A DNA stretch of 64,000 nt. Origin: Anaerolineales bacterium. GTDB taxonomy: Bacteria > Chloroflexota > Anaerolineae > 4572-78 > J111. The position numbers were made by a program, and so were the translations under genes. Shown piece after piece: positions 57,683-64,000 of this stretch. Numbering within the stretch: position 1 is the stretch's first letter; each line of letters begins with the position of its first letter. The notes under the pieces were generated by a model. It worked only from the letters and a program-made list of their open reading frames with translations. It was not told the origin of the DNA and did no database searches. The stretch is taken from contig JABTUK010000003.1 of NCBI GenBank assembly GCA_015075405.1, positions 1,054,001 to 1,118,000 on the forward strand, read 5' to 3'.

Positions 57683-58065
57683 GCCGCCTCTTTCCGCTTT
57701 CGCCCAGCGCGAGGACGCTCCTGGTCCCCATAAACGCTGCGCGCCCGCCGAAATTCGGCATACCGCCGCAGCTCATCCAGGTCTTCCGGCTTGAGCTGCC
57801 GGGCGGCCCGCAGCAGAGCGTTTAGCTGGTCGTTGGCCGGGGCTTCTTCCGGCGGGAAGAATTGCAAAATAGAGACCCCAAAAAAACGAGCCAGACTATC
57901 CAGGTCTTCCAGGCTGGGCCGGTAAGTCGCTGTTTCCCATCGAGAAATGGTATTGGCGGCCACGCCCAGCGCTTTAGCTAAAGCCTCCTGCGACAGCCCT
58001 TGCCCGTCCCCGTAGTTCAGGCGTAAATCTCGAATCCGCTGCCCGACATAATCAAAGAGATTCAT
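57679..58065 (-). CDS. XRE-family transcriptional regulator paired with ImmA
   Basis: This protein of 128 residues has an N-terminal helix-turn-helix (5-62; VGQRIRDLRLNYGDGQGLSQEALAKALGVAANTISRWETATYRPSLEDLDSLARFFGV). A helical C-terminal part follows, ending in a basic RPRAGRKRKE segment. It is the first gene of a coupled pair with the ImmA/IrrE metallopeptidase. The divergent promoter at 58111 is flanked by an inverted repeat (58091-58103 and 58143-58156) that could be its operator. It probably represses the HerA-nuclease operon and itself until the protease acts. Confidence 0.93.
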   Translation of the reverse strand: MNLFDYVGQRIRDLRLNYGDGQGLSQEALAKALGVAANTISRWETATYRPSLEDLDSLARFFGVSILQFFPPEEAPANDQLNALLRAARQLKPEDLDELRRYAEFRRARSVYGDQERPRAGRKRKEAA

Positions 58066-58090
58066 ACATAAATAGCCCTCCCAATTCAGG

Positions 58091-58156
58091 ATAATAATTT
58101 ACCAATAATGTTGACAAGTAACTTTTTTTCTAGTATATTTACGGTAATTATTATAC
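58091..58156. promoter_or_regulatory. Candidate operator: inverted repeat around the divergent promoter
   Basis: ATAATAATTTACC (58091-58103) and GGTAATTATTATAC (58143-58156) form an imperfect inverted repeat. They flank the promoter at 58111-58139 and lie just upstream of the XRE gene. The arms are 39 bases apart, which is about four helical turns. Confidence 0.45.
58111..58139 (+). promoter_or_regulatory. Sigma-70 promoter of the HAS-barrel/HerA/nuclease operon
   Basis: TTGACA (58111-58116) and TATATT (58134-58139) are separated by 17 bases. This is the best consensus promoter in the window. It points toward the gene at 58332, leaving a leader of about 185 bases that contains a hairpin. Confidence 0.75.
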
Positions 58157-58229
58157 TCATTTAGGAAAATATTTCAACTCTAATCGGAAGATATAGATGT
58201 CTATAAAAGTTTTTTCCTGAAATCGGGTA

Positions 58230-58276
58230 GCAAAGTAGCACGTAGCAGGCTGCTACATGTTACCTTGCTACTTTGC
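58230..58276 (+). promoter_or_regulatory. Leader hairpin of the HerA operon
   Basis: GCAAAGTAGCA (58230-58240) pairs perfectly with TGCTACTTTGC (58266-58276), and inside it GTAGCAG/CTGCTAC also pairs. It lies between the promoter and the first gene. There is no T-run, so it is more likely a stability or repeat element than an attenuator. Confidence 0.5.
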
Positions 58277-58331
58277 CTCTGGCGAAAACTTTTCTGGAGG
58301 ACTATATATATCAAAAAGGAGCGCTGTATCT

Positions 58332-58652
58332 ATGAAAATCCAGATCAAGCAGATCAAGGGTGACATTGTTGAGTTGGTTTTTAATCCTAGAGAGGAAGAC
58401 CTGCGGGTGGGCGAAAATTTAACTCTGCGCGAAAACGGCAGCGACCGGGGCCTGATTGTGCAGGTGATCGAGTTTCGGACTGTCTCCTACCCCTCGCTGG
58501 TGCAGGAGATGCTGCAACTGGTGGCCGAGGACGGACCGGCCCCAAACCCGGCGCTCGAACCGGAGGGCTTATCCGAAAAGAGTAATCTCAAACTGGCGAT
58601 TGCCAAAATCAGAAAGGTTGTCCAATGGCAGCAACCAATGGCCGTCGCCTGA
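58332..58652 (+). CDS. HAS-barrel-like small protein, probable HerA partner
   Basis: This protein has 106 residues. The first 65 residues are beta-rich (MKIQIKQIKGDIVELVFNPREEDLRVGENLTLRENGSDRGLIVQVIEFRTVSYPSLVQEML). The pattern of a hydrophobic strand, a GEN/GEY turn and a GLIVQVIE strand resembles the HAS barrel that normally forms the N-terminus of HerA ATPases. The remainder is a helix ending in KLAIAKIRKVVQWQ. The next gene, a HerA-like ATPase that lacks a HAS barrel, overlaps its end by 28 bp, so the two look like one HerA split in two. The similarity was judged by eye only. AAAAAGGA lies about 12 bases before the ATG. Confidence 0.75.
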   Translation: MKIQIKQIKGDIVELVFNPREEDLRVGENLTLRENGSDRGLIVQVIEFRTVSYPSLVQEMLQLVAEDGPAPNPALEPEGLSEKSNLKLAIAKIRKVVQWQQPMAVA

Positions 58653-59899
58653 GATTTGGAGATGAGGAGGGGTTGAATCGTTGGGAGCAGTGGGACGGCT
58701 GGATTCCCACCCGCGATGTGACCATCGAACGCACCAGCGACGAAGAGGTTTTTGCCAATGCCACCCGCAATCTGGGCAACCCCCTGCGCTTAGGCTACAC
58801 CCTGGGCGGGCATCCTTTTGATGTCGAAGGGCAAGACCTGGAAAAAGTCAATGTGGTAACAGGGGTCAAGGGCAGCGGTAAAAGTCACCTCTCCAAAGTG
58901 ATTTTGCTGGAATTGATCAACAGCGGCGCGCCGTGCGTGGTCTTTGATATTAACAAGGAGTACATTCACCTGCCCCAAGTTGAGGTTGACCCGGAAACGG
59001 GCCAGATCACCCGGCGGGGCATTGTCCACCTGGAAGCTGGCGGCAATTTTCGCCTGGGGGTGCGGCAGTTTGGCCTGTCCCCGATGATGACCCTCTTGCA
59101 GCGTTTTGGCCTGCCGGAGGTGTCGGCGCTGTACTTTGAGAATCGCATTGCCCGGCTGTGGGCCGAAGCCGAGACTCTTGAACGAGAGCGGGGCCGCGCG
59201 CCGTATGTGGGCCTGGAACAGATTATGCAAATGGCCGAAAACAACGAGTTTGGCGGCGGCTCGAATGCCCTGGTGGTCAATCAGGCCATCCGCTCGCGGC
59301 TGGAGGCCATAAAAAATACCCAAATCTTTGCCCGCAATCCGCAAGAGGCCGCCTCGCTGAGCGAGTCGTACCAGCGCATCCGGCACGGCGGGGCGCTGGT
59401 GATTGACATTTCGGCGTTGTCGAACCTGGCCCGCGAAGGCTTTGTCCAGGCCATCATCGAGCTGGTCAAAGACCTGTGTTTGTGGGAGATCGCCCACGGC
59501 AGCCACCGCTTCCCCTTTATTTTCTTTGAGGAAGCCCACCTGTACGTGTCGCGCCACAGCATTGATTACATTGTCACCCGTGCCCGTCACCTGGGCATTA
59601 CCAGCTTTTTTGTGACCAATATGATTCACGGGCTGGACGAGACTATCCTGCGCCAGGCCGACAATCTCTTTCTGCTGCGTATCCCTTTTGACGACGACGT
59701 GCGCCACGTGTCGCGCGGCGCGGCCACCGACTACGAAACGATGGCTTCTTTTGTGCGCCGGCTGCGCCAGCACCACGCCCTGGTCATCGGCAACGCCACC
59801 GCTCAGTATCCTTTGATTTTCAGAGTCAATCCCCTGACCGGGGTTAACACCGCCGGGGAAACGCGCTTTTTCTTTCGGAGAGGGAACAGTGAACTGTAA
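58625..59899 (+). CDS. HerA-like DNA translocase ATPase
   Basis: This ATPase of 424 residues belongs to the HerA/FtsK superfamily. Walker A is GVKGSGKS at 80-87, Walker B is FPFIFFEEAHLY near residue 300, and a sensor-like ITSFFVTNMIHGLDETILRQADNLFLLRI follows. LVIDISALSN and RLRQHHALVIGNATAQYPLIFRVNP are family-like strands. Most HerA proteins begin with a HAS barrel; here the N-terminus has only about 50 residues before the ATPase core, and the barrel is in the overlapping upstream gene. It should form a hexameric ring that moves DNA, feeding a nuclease. The RecB-type nuclease gene follows after 223 bp. AAAGG precedes the ATG. Confidence 0.92.
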   Translation: MAATNGRRLRFGDEEGLNRWEQWDGWIPTRDVTIERTSDEEVFANATRNLGNPLRLGYTLGGHPFDVEGQDLEKVNVVTGVKGSGKSHLSKVILLELINSGAPCVVFDINKEYIHLPQVEVDPETGQITRRGIVHLEAGGNFRLGVRQFGLSPMMTLLQRFGLPEVSALYFENRIARLWAEAETLERERGRAPYVGLEQIMQMAENNEFGGGSNALVVNQAIRSRLEAIKNTQIFARNPQEAASLSESYQRIRHGGALVIDISALSNLAREGFVQAIIELVKDLCLWEIAHGSHRFPFIFFEEAHLYVSRHSIDYIVTRARHLGITSFFVTNMIHGLDETILRQADNLFLLRIPFDDDVRHVSRGAATDYETMASFVRRLRQHHALVIGNATAQYPLIFRVNPLTGVNTAGETRFFFRRGNSEL

Positions 59900-59956
59900 T
59901 CAGTAGGCAGTAATCAGTGAACAGTAATCAGTCAACGTCATTGAGTTAAGCCACTT

Positions 59957-60081
59957 AGCAGCATCCTGAATAGCGCGGAACGAAGTGGAGCGCGTATCGA
60001 AGGGTGCGGGTAGGCATAACTTCCTGACGGCGCAGCACCCTTCGATACGGTTCGCTTCGCTCCCCTACTCAGGATGCTGCT
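59957..60081. repeat. Long palindrome between the HerA and nuclease genes
   Basis: AGCAGCATCCTGA (59957-59969) pairs with TCAGGATGCTGCT (60069-60081), and GTATCGAAGGGTGC pairs with GCACCCTTCGATAC inside. TTTTT follows the right arm, so on the plus strand it could work as an intra-operon terminator. A part of the same sequence (CACCCTTCGATACGG) recurs near 61022. Confidence 0.75.
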
Positions 60082-60122
60082 TTTTGGAATAACATTGACT
60101 GGTTACTACTTTTGGAGGAATT

Positions 60123-60992
60123 ATGAAAAAGTTAAAGGGGGCTGCCGGGTACGCAGTCGAGTGGCTGCAAACAGACCAGCGCAGCCAAGGTGAGCCTTAT
60201 ATCAAGCCTTCATCGCTGGCGAAGGGCTGCATGCTGTACGTGGCCTTTGAACTGCAAGGCCAGCCCAAACCGCCGTTTGAGGCGCGGGTGGGTCGCATCC
60301 TGTCGGTGGGCACCGACAGCCACCGCCGTTTGCAGCGTGGGCTATCACGGGCCTGTTTGGCCCAGGAGGTCTTTTTTGAAATCCCGGAGTACCGTATTCA
60401 CGGCTTTTGCGACGGTATTTTGTATATTCCCCCCGATAAAACGGTCGAGGAGTCGGTGGCCGGGTTCTGGGTGCTGGAGTTCAAAACCGTCGCGGCCAGT
60501 GAGTTCGACAAGCTAAAAGCGGCCAAAGTTCCCAAAGATGAGCATATTCTCCAGGCCCAGATTTATCTGTGGGGTTTGACCGAGTATTACGGCGGGGCGA
60601 TTCCGCTCAACGGGGCGATTATCTACTATGAAAATCGGGATACGCTGGACCACCTGGCTCTTGAAGTCTATCCCGACCCAGAGATGATGGCCGGCTGGCT
60701 GGAGAGGATCAAGCGGATGCTGGCTGGGCTGGCCGAAGACCGTCTGCCGGAAGAGGATGTGCTGCCGCCGGATCACTGGGCGCATACTTACTGCGCTTAT
60801 CTCGACATCTGCGAACCGGGCAAACGCGCCCTCGAATGGCAGAAAGGCCAGCCCAAACAACTGCCCGACAAGGTCATGGCCGATATGATTGCCAAGCGCA
60901 TTGTCGCCAAAAAGAGCGCCGAGGCCATGACCGGCAAGAAAAAGAACGGGCCGCGCTCGCTGCTGGAGTTGGCTGAGGATTTGAATTGGTAA
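60123..60992 (+). CDS. RecB-type PD-(D/E)XK nuclease, HerA partner
   Basis: This nuclease has 289 residues and the full RecB-family pattern: His67 in GTDSHRRLQRGL, Asp97 in IHGFCDGILYI, Glu119-x-Lys121 in WVLEFKTVA, and Gln144-Tyr148 in HILQAQIYLWG (the QxxxY motif). Cys36 in KPSSLAKGCMLY and CAYLDIC near residue 223 recall the iron-sulfur cysteines of Cas4/AddB nucleases, but a full four-cysteine set is not obvious. GGAGG is directly before the ATG. It lies in the same direction as the HerA-like ATPase, so it probably cuts DNA presented by that motor, in place of NurA. No CRISPR array or cas genes are present. Confidence 0.9.
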   Translation: MKKLKGAAGYAVEWLQTDQRSQGEPYIKPSSLAKGCMLYVAFELQGQPKPPFEARVGRILSVGTDSHRRLQRGLSRACLAQEVFFEIPEYRIHGFCDGILYIPPDKTVEESVAGFWVLEFKTVAASEFDKLKAAKVPKDEHILQAQIYLWGLTEYYGGAIPLNGAIIYYENRDTLDHLALEVYPDPEMMAGWLERIKRMLAGLAEDRLPEEDVLPPDHWAHTYCAYLDICEPGKRALEWQKGQPKQLPDKVMADMIAKRIVAKKSAEAMTGKKKNGPRSLLELAEDLNW

Positions 60993-61091
60993 TCATCTGA
61001 GTTCAATATTTTACCGAAAATCACCCTTCGATACGGGCGATAACCTTATAGGCTTTCGCGCAGCGTACCCTATGAGTATGAGGTCTGCCCC

Positions 61092-61121
61092 TTGACTCCC
61101 CATTTTCAGGCGTGATATAAT
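61092..61121 (+). promoter_or_regulatory. Sigma-70 promoter of the zinc-ribbon gene
   Basis: TTGACT (61092-61097) and TATAAT (61116-61121) are 18 bases apart, about 50 bp before the ATG at 61174. Confidence 0.7.
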
Positions 61122-61173
61122 TTGGCAACGTCTTGCCGCTTTTTTGAGCACAACTCGTTTTGGACTTACCCAA

Positions 61174-61938
61174 ATGACCACGCCCCGCTGTCCTTTTTGT
61201 AATGCTCAGGGCCTCGATTTGCTCAAGATCGAGCAAACAGCCTTGTTTCAGGTGGTCTGTTGTGGCCAGTGCGGAGCTATTCATGGCATTTTACCCCTGG
61301 CTGCTGCACTGGTCGAAGCCACAAACGATCTCCCCCAAGAGGAAAAAACGGCTTGGGCCGAAGCGCCAAAACAAGCCCGCGCCATATCTGATCAGTATGA
61401 CGATTTGACTGTAACCGAACTTGAAGAAGTGGTAAGCAAATTTATCGGCCAGAGCCATATCACCTTAACCCCTGAGCAGATAGCTCAACTATTTGTAGTG
61501 GCCGATAATCAAGCCGTAAGCCCGTTTTGTCCCCAGCACAAGAACCCCATGGTTAAACTGATCATACCTGATGGCCTTTCGAAGAAAGGTCAATCTATTT
61601 GGATTTGTCGCCAATATCGGACCTGTCATCAGTGGCAAGTAGATACTTCAGTAACTCATGGACGTAGCCAACCAAAAACCACTCCCTCAGAACAGTTGCT
61701 ACCGAAACCTGGCCCAATCAAGTCATCCCAAAAACCCTTGAATGAGGATCGTATAGGCGCAATCTTGAATGTTAGAGGTGGTTATGCTCACCTGGCCTTC
61801 GATCCTCCTTTATGCCCCAAATGTAAAATTAACATGGTTGAAGAGAAGGTTCCAGAGGGGCACAAGGAGGCAGGGCAGTTCTTTTGGAAATGCCCCAATT
61901 TTCAGACTTGTAAACAGTGGCTGCCGATTAAAAGTTAA
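61174..61938 (+). CDS. Zinc-ribbon protein with a topoisomerase-type C-terminal finger
   Basis: This protein of 254 residues contains several metal-binding ribbons. The first is CPFCNAQG and VVCCGQCGA (5-45). The second is CPQHKNPMVKLIIPDGLSKKGQSIWICRQYRTCHQW (about 115-150). The last is CPKCKINMVEEKVPEGHKEAGQFFWKCPNFQTCKQW (218-250), the layout of topoisomerase I zinc ribbons, which bind single-stranded DNA. The middle is helical and acidic. No catalytic domain is visible. It has its own strong promoter at 61092. It lies 181 bp after the HerA-nuclease operon and might act with it on DNA, but this is only position. The frame opens at a TTG 10 codons earlier. Confidence 0.82.
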   Translation: MTTPRCPFCNAQGLDLLKIEQTALFQVVCCGQCGAIHGILPLAAALVEATNDLPQEEKTAWAEAPKQARAISDQYDDLTVTELEEVVSKFIGQSHITLTPEQIAQLFVVADNQAVSPFCPQHKNPMVKLIIPDGLSKKGQSIWICRQYRTCHQWQVDTSVTHGRSQPKTTPSEQLLPKPGPIKSSQKPLNEDRIGAILNVRGGYAHLAFDPPLCPKCKINMVEEKVPEGHKEAGQFFWKCPNFQTCKQWLPIKS

Positions 61939-61940
61939 TT

Positions 61941-62123
61941 GAGAGCGTTCGGAAACTCCCCCAGTCGCCCTTGCTACCGGCGCTCGTCCGGCGACTTCAT
62001 CGCCGGACTATCCAATAGCGCCCGATGAATCGGGCTAAAGCTGGGTTGACCCGGCGCTGTTGTGTAGCCCTGGCATTCATGCCGGGGCGGGCCAGCCAGA
62101 CAAAACAGTTTCCGAACGCTTTC
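61941..62123. repeat. Family B hairpin-array repeat, copy 3 (best preserved)
   Basis: This 183-bp element has terminal inverted repeats GAGAGCGTTCGGAAACT (61941-61957) and AGTTTCCGAACGCTTTC (62107-62123). Its interior hairpins are GTCCGGCGA/TCGCCGGAC, GCCCGAT/ATCGGGC, GGGTTGACCC-type and CTGGCAT/ATGCCGG. It lies between convergent genes and ends 22 bp from the stop of the minus-strand gene. Confidence 0.88.
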
Positions 62124-62145
62124 GTAATTATTTTGCGCCGCTGAG

Positions 62146-62847
62146 TTATTCCAGCGAAAACTCCAGACGCGGCGCAGCCGCACTGAGGATGGCCTGGGCA
62201 CGGGGGGCGGACCACGTAGCCGTAATCGCTTGAGCCAGGGCCTCGATCAGGGCGGGCACATCGGCGGGGGCGGTGGGGTGCAAGCCCTCGCTAACGATGA
62301 GGGCGCGACGGGTTTCCGGGCTGATGGTCGAGCGGCGGCTCTGGCGGAAGGTCCAGCGGCGGGCATGGACTTGATTGGCGGCATCGGCAAAGATAACTTC
62401 GCCCGGCTCCGGGCTTTCGATCTCGCCGCTGAAGGCCAGGTACTGCTCGTCGCCTCGAGCGTGGCGCACCTCCAGATAGCCCTCCACCCCGGCCAGGTCA
62501 AACACGGCCACCGGCAGGGCAAAGGCCAGCGAGATAGCGTTGCACAAATCTACCAGCGGATGCAGGCGCGGCAAATCGTCTTCCTTGCGGAAACGGCGCA
62601 GCAGCGCTTCGGCGGCCGAGCGGTATTGGGTCGGTTTCAGCCCCATCTGAGCATAGGCCCGCCGCCAGGCCGACACCTCCGGCAGGTCAGATTCGGTCCC
62701 CCCGCTCAACCGCTCGCGGGCGCGCTGATACCAGGGCGGCAACAACGGCTCCACGTCGGCCTCCGAGTGAAGCCCTTCGACCAGTAGCAGGCCGGGCACA
62801 AGCTGGGGAAACTGCTGCCAGATGACAAAAGAATGAGAGAAATACAT
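62146..62847 (-). CDS. B3/B4 domain protein (PheT-like tRNA-binding fold)
   Basis: This protein of 233 residues resembles stand-alone B3/B4 domains related to the editing module of phenylalanyl-tRNA synthetase beta chain. Characteristic parts are EVSAWRRAYAQMGLKPTQYRSAAEALLRRF, LPRLHPLVDLCNAISLAFALPVAVFDL and GEVIFADAANQVHARRWTFRQSRRSTISPETRRALIVSEGL. Such proteins may clear mischarged tRNA or related aminoacyl compounds; this is inferred from the fold. No strong ribosome binding site precedes the ATG at 62847. The sortase gene lies upstream on the same strand across a repeat-filled gap of about 100 bp. Confidence 0.85.
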   Translation of the reverse strand: MYFSHSFVIWQQFPQLVPGLLLVEGLHSEADVEPLLPPWYQRARERLSGGTESDLPEVSAWRRAYAQMGLKPTQYRSAAEALLRRFRKEDDLPRLHPLVDLCNAISLAFALPVAVFDLAGVEGYLEVRHARGDEQYLAFSGEIESPEPGEVIFADAANQVHARRWTFRQSRRSTISPETRRALIVSEGLHPTAPADVPALIEALAQAITATWSAPRAQAILSAAAPRLEFSLE

Positions 62848-62854
62848 TGCTTAA

Positions 62855-62922
62855 AAGGGAACTAAGGGAACTGAAGGAACTGAGGGGTAAATTCCCTTAA
62901 TTCCCTTAGTTCCCTCAGTTCC
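62855..62922. repeat. AAGGGAACT/AGTTCCCT palindromic repeats
   Basis: Repeated AAGGGAACT-type units on the left face their complements (TTAGTTCCCT, CAGTTCC) on the right. The block lies between the sortase stop and the B3/B4 start on the minus strand and could slow or end transcription between them. Confidence 0.55.
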
Positions 62923-62944
62923 TTAATCTCCTTTTTGGTGGTCG

Positions 62945-63922
62945 TTACTGCACCGGCCTGGCAATAACAATGGCCCGGTGGGTGTTGTTGGTATAGGGCC
63001 AGCACGTCACCAGGGTCAGGCGCTCCTCGTTGAAGGGGCCAATCCACTTGGCATTTTCGCGGCGGACGGCATCGGGTTCGCCTTTATCTTTGACAATGAA
63101 TTTATCCACTACCGCGTACTTATACGGCTGATCACCCATATAAATAGTAACAATATCGCCCACATTCAAATCAATAGTATAACGAAAAACTTCGCCCTTG
63201 ATATTGTGATGGCCGGACAGGACAATGTTGCCGCCCTGGCCGGGCAAAGCCGAATTTTTGTGCCAGCCGGCGGCATAATCGGCCACGCTCCAGATGTTGG
63301 TCGGCACGCCGCCGCGGTCTTCCGTTACCCAGCCGACGCCAATCACCGGAGCGTCCAGACCCACCGTTTCGGCCACAATCCGGGTAATCGGCGAAGCAGC
63401 GGCGTCATCGGGCGAGGCCGGCACAACTTCTGCGCCGGCCGGTTCCTCAACCACCAGCGGATTGCTTTCCAAAGAAGGCGCCTCGGCGGTGGGTTCGACC
63501 GTCGGCTCAGCGATTGTCGGCGTAGGGCTGGGTTCGAGAGTAGCGGTCGCTTCCGGCGTGGGGGAAATACTAGGGACGCGGGTGTTGGTGGGTTTGACCA
63601 GCAGCACGGTGTCGCCCAGTTGACTGACCGCGGTCGGAGAGGGGGTCGCAAAGATAATGGTCACGGTGGGCCGGGGCGTAGGGTTGGGCCGAGGGGTGGG
63701 CGTCTCGGTTAAATCGGCTACGGATACTTCCAAAATGCGGGCGGGTGGGGGTTTGCTGGCCTCAATCTGGTACTGGGCAAACATCCAGGCCCCGGTAGCC
63801 AGCAGCGCCACCCCGACCACAATCAGCAGTGAGCTAAAAATCTGCCGGCCTCTGGCTGAAGGCCCCGCCAATGGTTGTAGTTCCGGCGGTTTGGGAAATT
63901 GAGTGGATAAATTGTCGCTCAC
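62945..63922 (-). CDS. Sortase family transpeptidase
   Basis: This membrane-anchored sortase has 325 residues. One helix lies at 29-50 (FSSLLIVVGVALLATGAWMF), then a long Pro/Thr/Glu linker (72-180). The catalytic sortase domain is at 185-325, with His238 in IVLSGHHN, Cys307 in LTLVTCWPYTNNTHRAIVIA and Arg316. Sortases join proteins bearing a sorting signal to cell-surface groups. No LPXTG-type substrate was seen in the window. The start is GTG at 63922 with GGAG about 11 bases upstream. The region to the right edge (63923-64000) contains no gene start that can be supported. Confidence 0.93.
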   Translation of the reverse strand: MSDNLSTQFPKPPELQPLAGPSARGRQIFSSLLIVVGVALLATGAWMFAQYQIEASKPPPARILEVSVADLTETPTPRPNPTPRPTVTIIFATPSPTAVSQLGDTVLLVKPTNTRVPSISPTPEATATLEPSPTPTIAEPTVEPTAEAPSLESNPLVVEEPAGAEVVPASPDDAAASPITRIVAETVGLDAPVIGVGWVTEDRGGVPTNIWSVADYAAGWHKNSALPGQGGNIVLSGHHNIKGEVFRYTIDLNVGDIVTIYMGDQPYKYAVVDKFIVKDKGEPDAVRRENAKWIGPFNEERLTLVTCWPYTNNTHRAIVIARPVQ

Positions 63923-64000
63923 GTCAGGTCAAGCTCCCACGGGTTTTGAAGTCTCTGCGGCAGATAAGTTGACATGGTAATTAGCTGCGGCTAATCTGTC

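Noticed and set aside
58790..59776. Minus-strand open frame of about 328 codons
   Set aside because: It is antisense to the HerA-like ATPase, whose Walker motifs fix the true strand.
60123..60992. Cas4 of a CRISPR system
   Set aside because: The nuclease motifs are shared with Cas4, but there are no cas1/cas2 genes or repeat-spacer arrays in the window, and the partner is a HerA-like motor.

Overview
The window looks like chromosomal DNA from an uncultured, GC-rich bacterium of the phylum Chloroflexota (Anaerolineae/Caldilineae-like). This is an inference from gene content. The signs are many small NarL-type two-component pairs, a trmFO gene, a class I/II aminotransferase of the LL-diaminopimelate type, FtsX-like permeases, a membrane-anchored WD40 protein, Thr/Pro-rich linkers on exported proteins, and a delta-60 repeat protein ending in a YLPIIMR-like tail. 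There are no rRNA genes, integrases, transposases or CRISPR arrays. One tRNA gene, tRNA-Cys(GCA), is present.

Layout. 1-8.2 kb: the start of an acyltransferase, a NarL sensor/regulator pair, two small hypothetical genes behind a good sigma-70 promoter, trmFO, a soluble histidine kinase and an aminotransferase. 8.2-11.9 kb: an AT-rich type II restriction-modification locus whose endonuclease gene has an in-frame amber codon, a DUF433 gene, a SPOUT rRNA methyltransferase with a microsatellite inserted between its domains, and an AbrB-type gene. 11.9-17.2 kb: an AT-richer block with a second two-component pair, a large WD40 protein and a TIM-barrel glycosidase-like protein. 17.5-24.6 kb: aminotransferase, DUF1786 protein, two glycosyltransferases, a rhodanese and tRNA-Cys. 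24.8-35.6 kb: a SLC13/TrkA-C transporter with an ECF sigma/anti-sigma pair, a DUF4405 cytochrome, a second ECF sigma with a DUF5667 repeat protein, and a respiratory operon (Gly/Gln-rich exported protein, fused cytochrome b, Rieske protein, triheme cytochrome c) followed by a TlpA thioredoxin. 35.8-48.2 kb: two large FtsX/MacB permeases without ATPases, a protein disulfide oxidoreductase, a class V aminotransferase, a DUF2085 protein, a 39-residue membrane peptide, a third NarL pair and a hydroxypyruvate-isomerase-like protein. 48.5-57 kb: the delta-60 protein, small regulators, a methyltransferase and a 1085-residue HTH-AAA-TPR regulator. 57-61 kb: an XRE/ImmA pair divergent from a HAS-barrel protein, a HerA-like ATPase and a RecB-type nuclease. 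61-64 kb: a zinc-ribbon protein, a B3/B4-domain protein and a sortase.

The gaps are crowded with short non-coding palindromic elements. Family A has five copies, family B three copies of serial hairpins at the 3' ends of minus-strand genes, and family C two copies; several elements occur once. One family B copy supplies the last 35 codons of the class V aminotransferase.

The best candidate for an undescribed system is the 57.07-60.99 kb cassette. A split HerA (separate HAS barrel and ATPase) sits with a RecB-type nuclease carrying the H-D-ExK-QxxxY pattern. It is preceded by an XRE-ImmA/IrrE switch, and an inverted repeat flanks a near-perfect promoter. Two further signals deserve attention: a promoter-like box with identical spacing shared by the second ECF sigma operon and the respiratory operon, and a hairpin that buries the ribosome binding site of the second FtsX permease.
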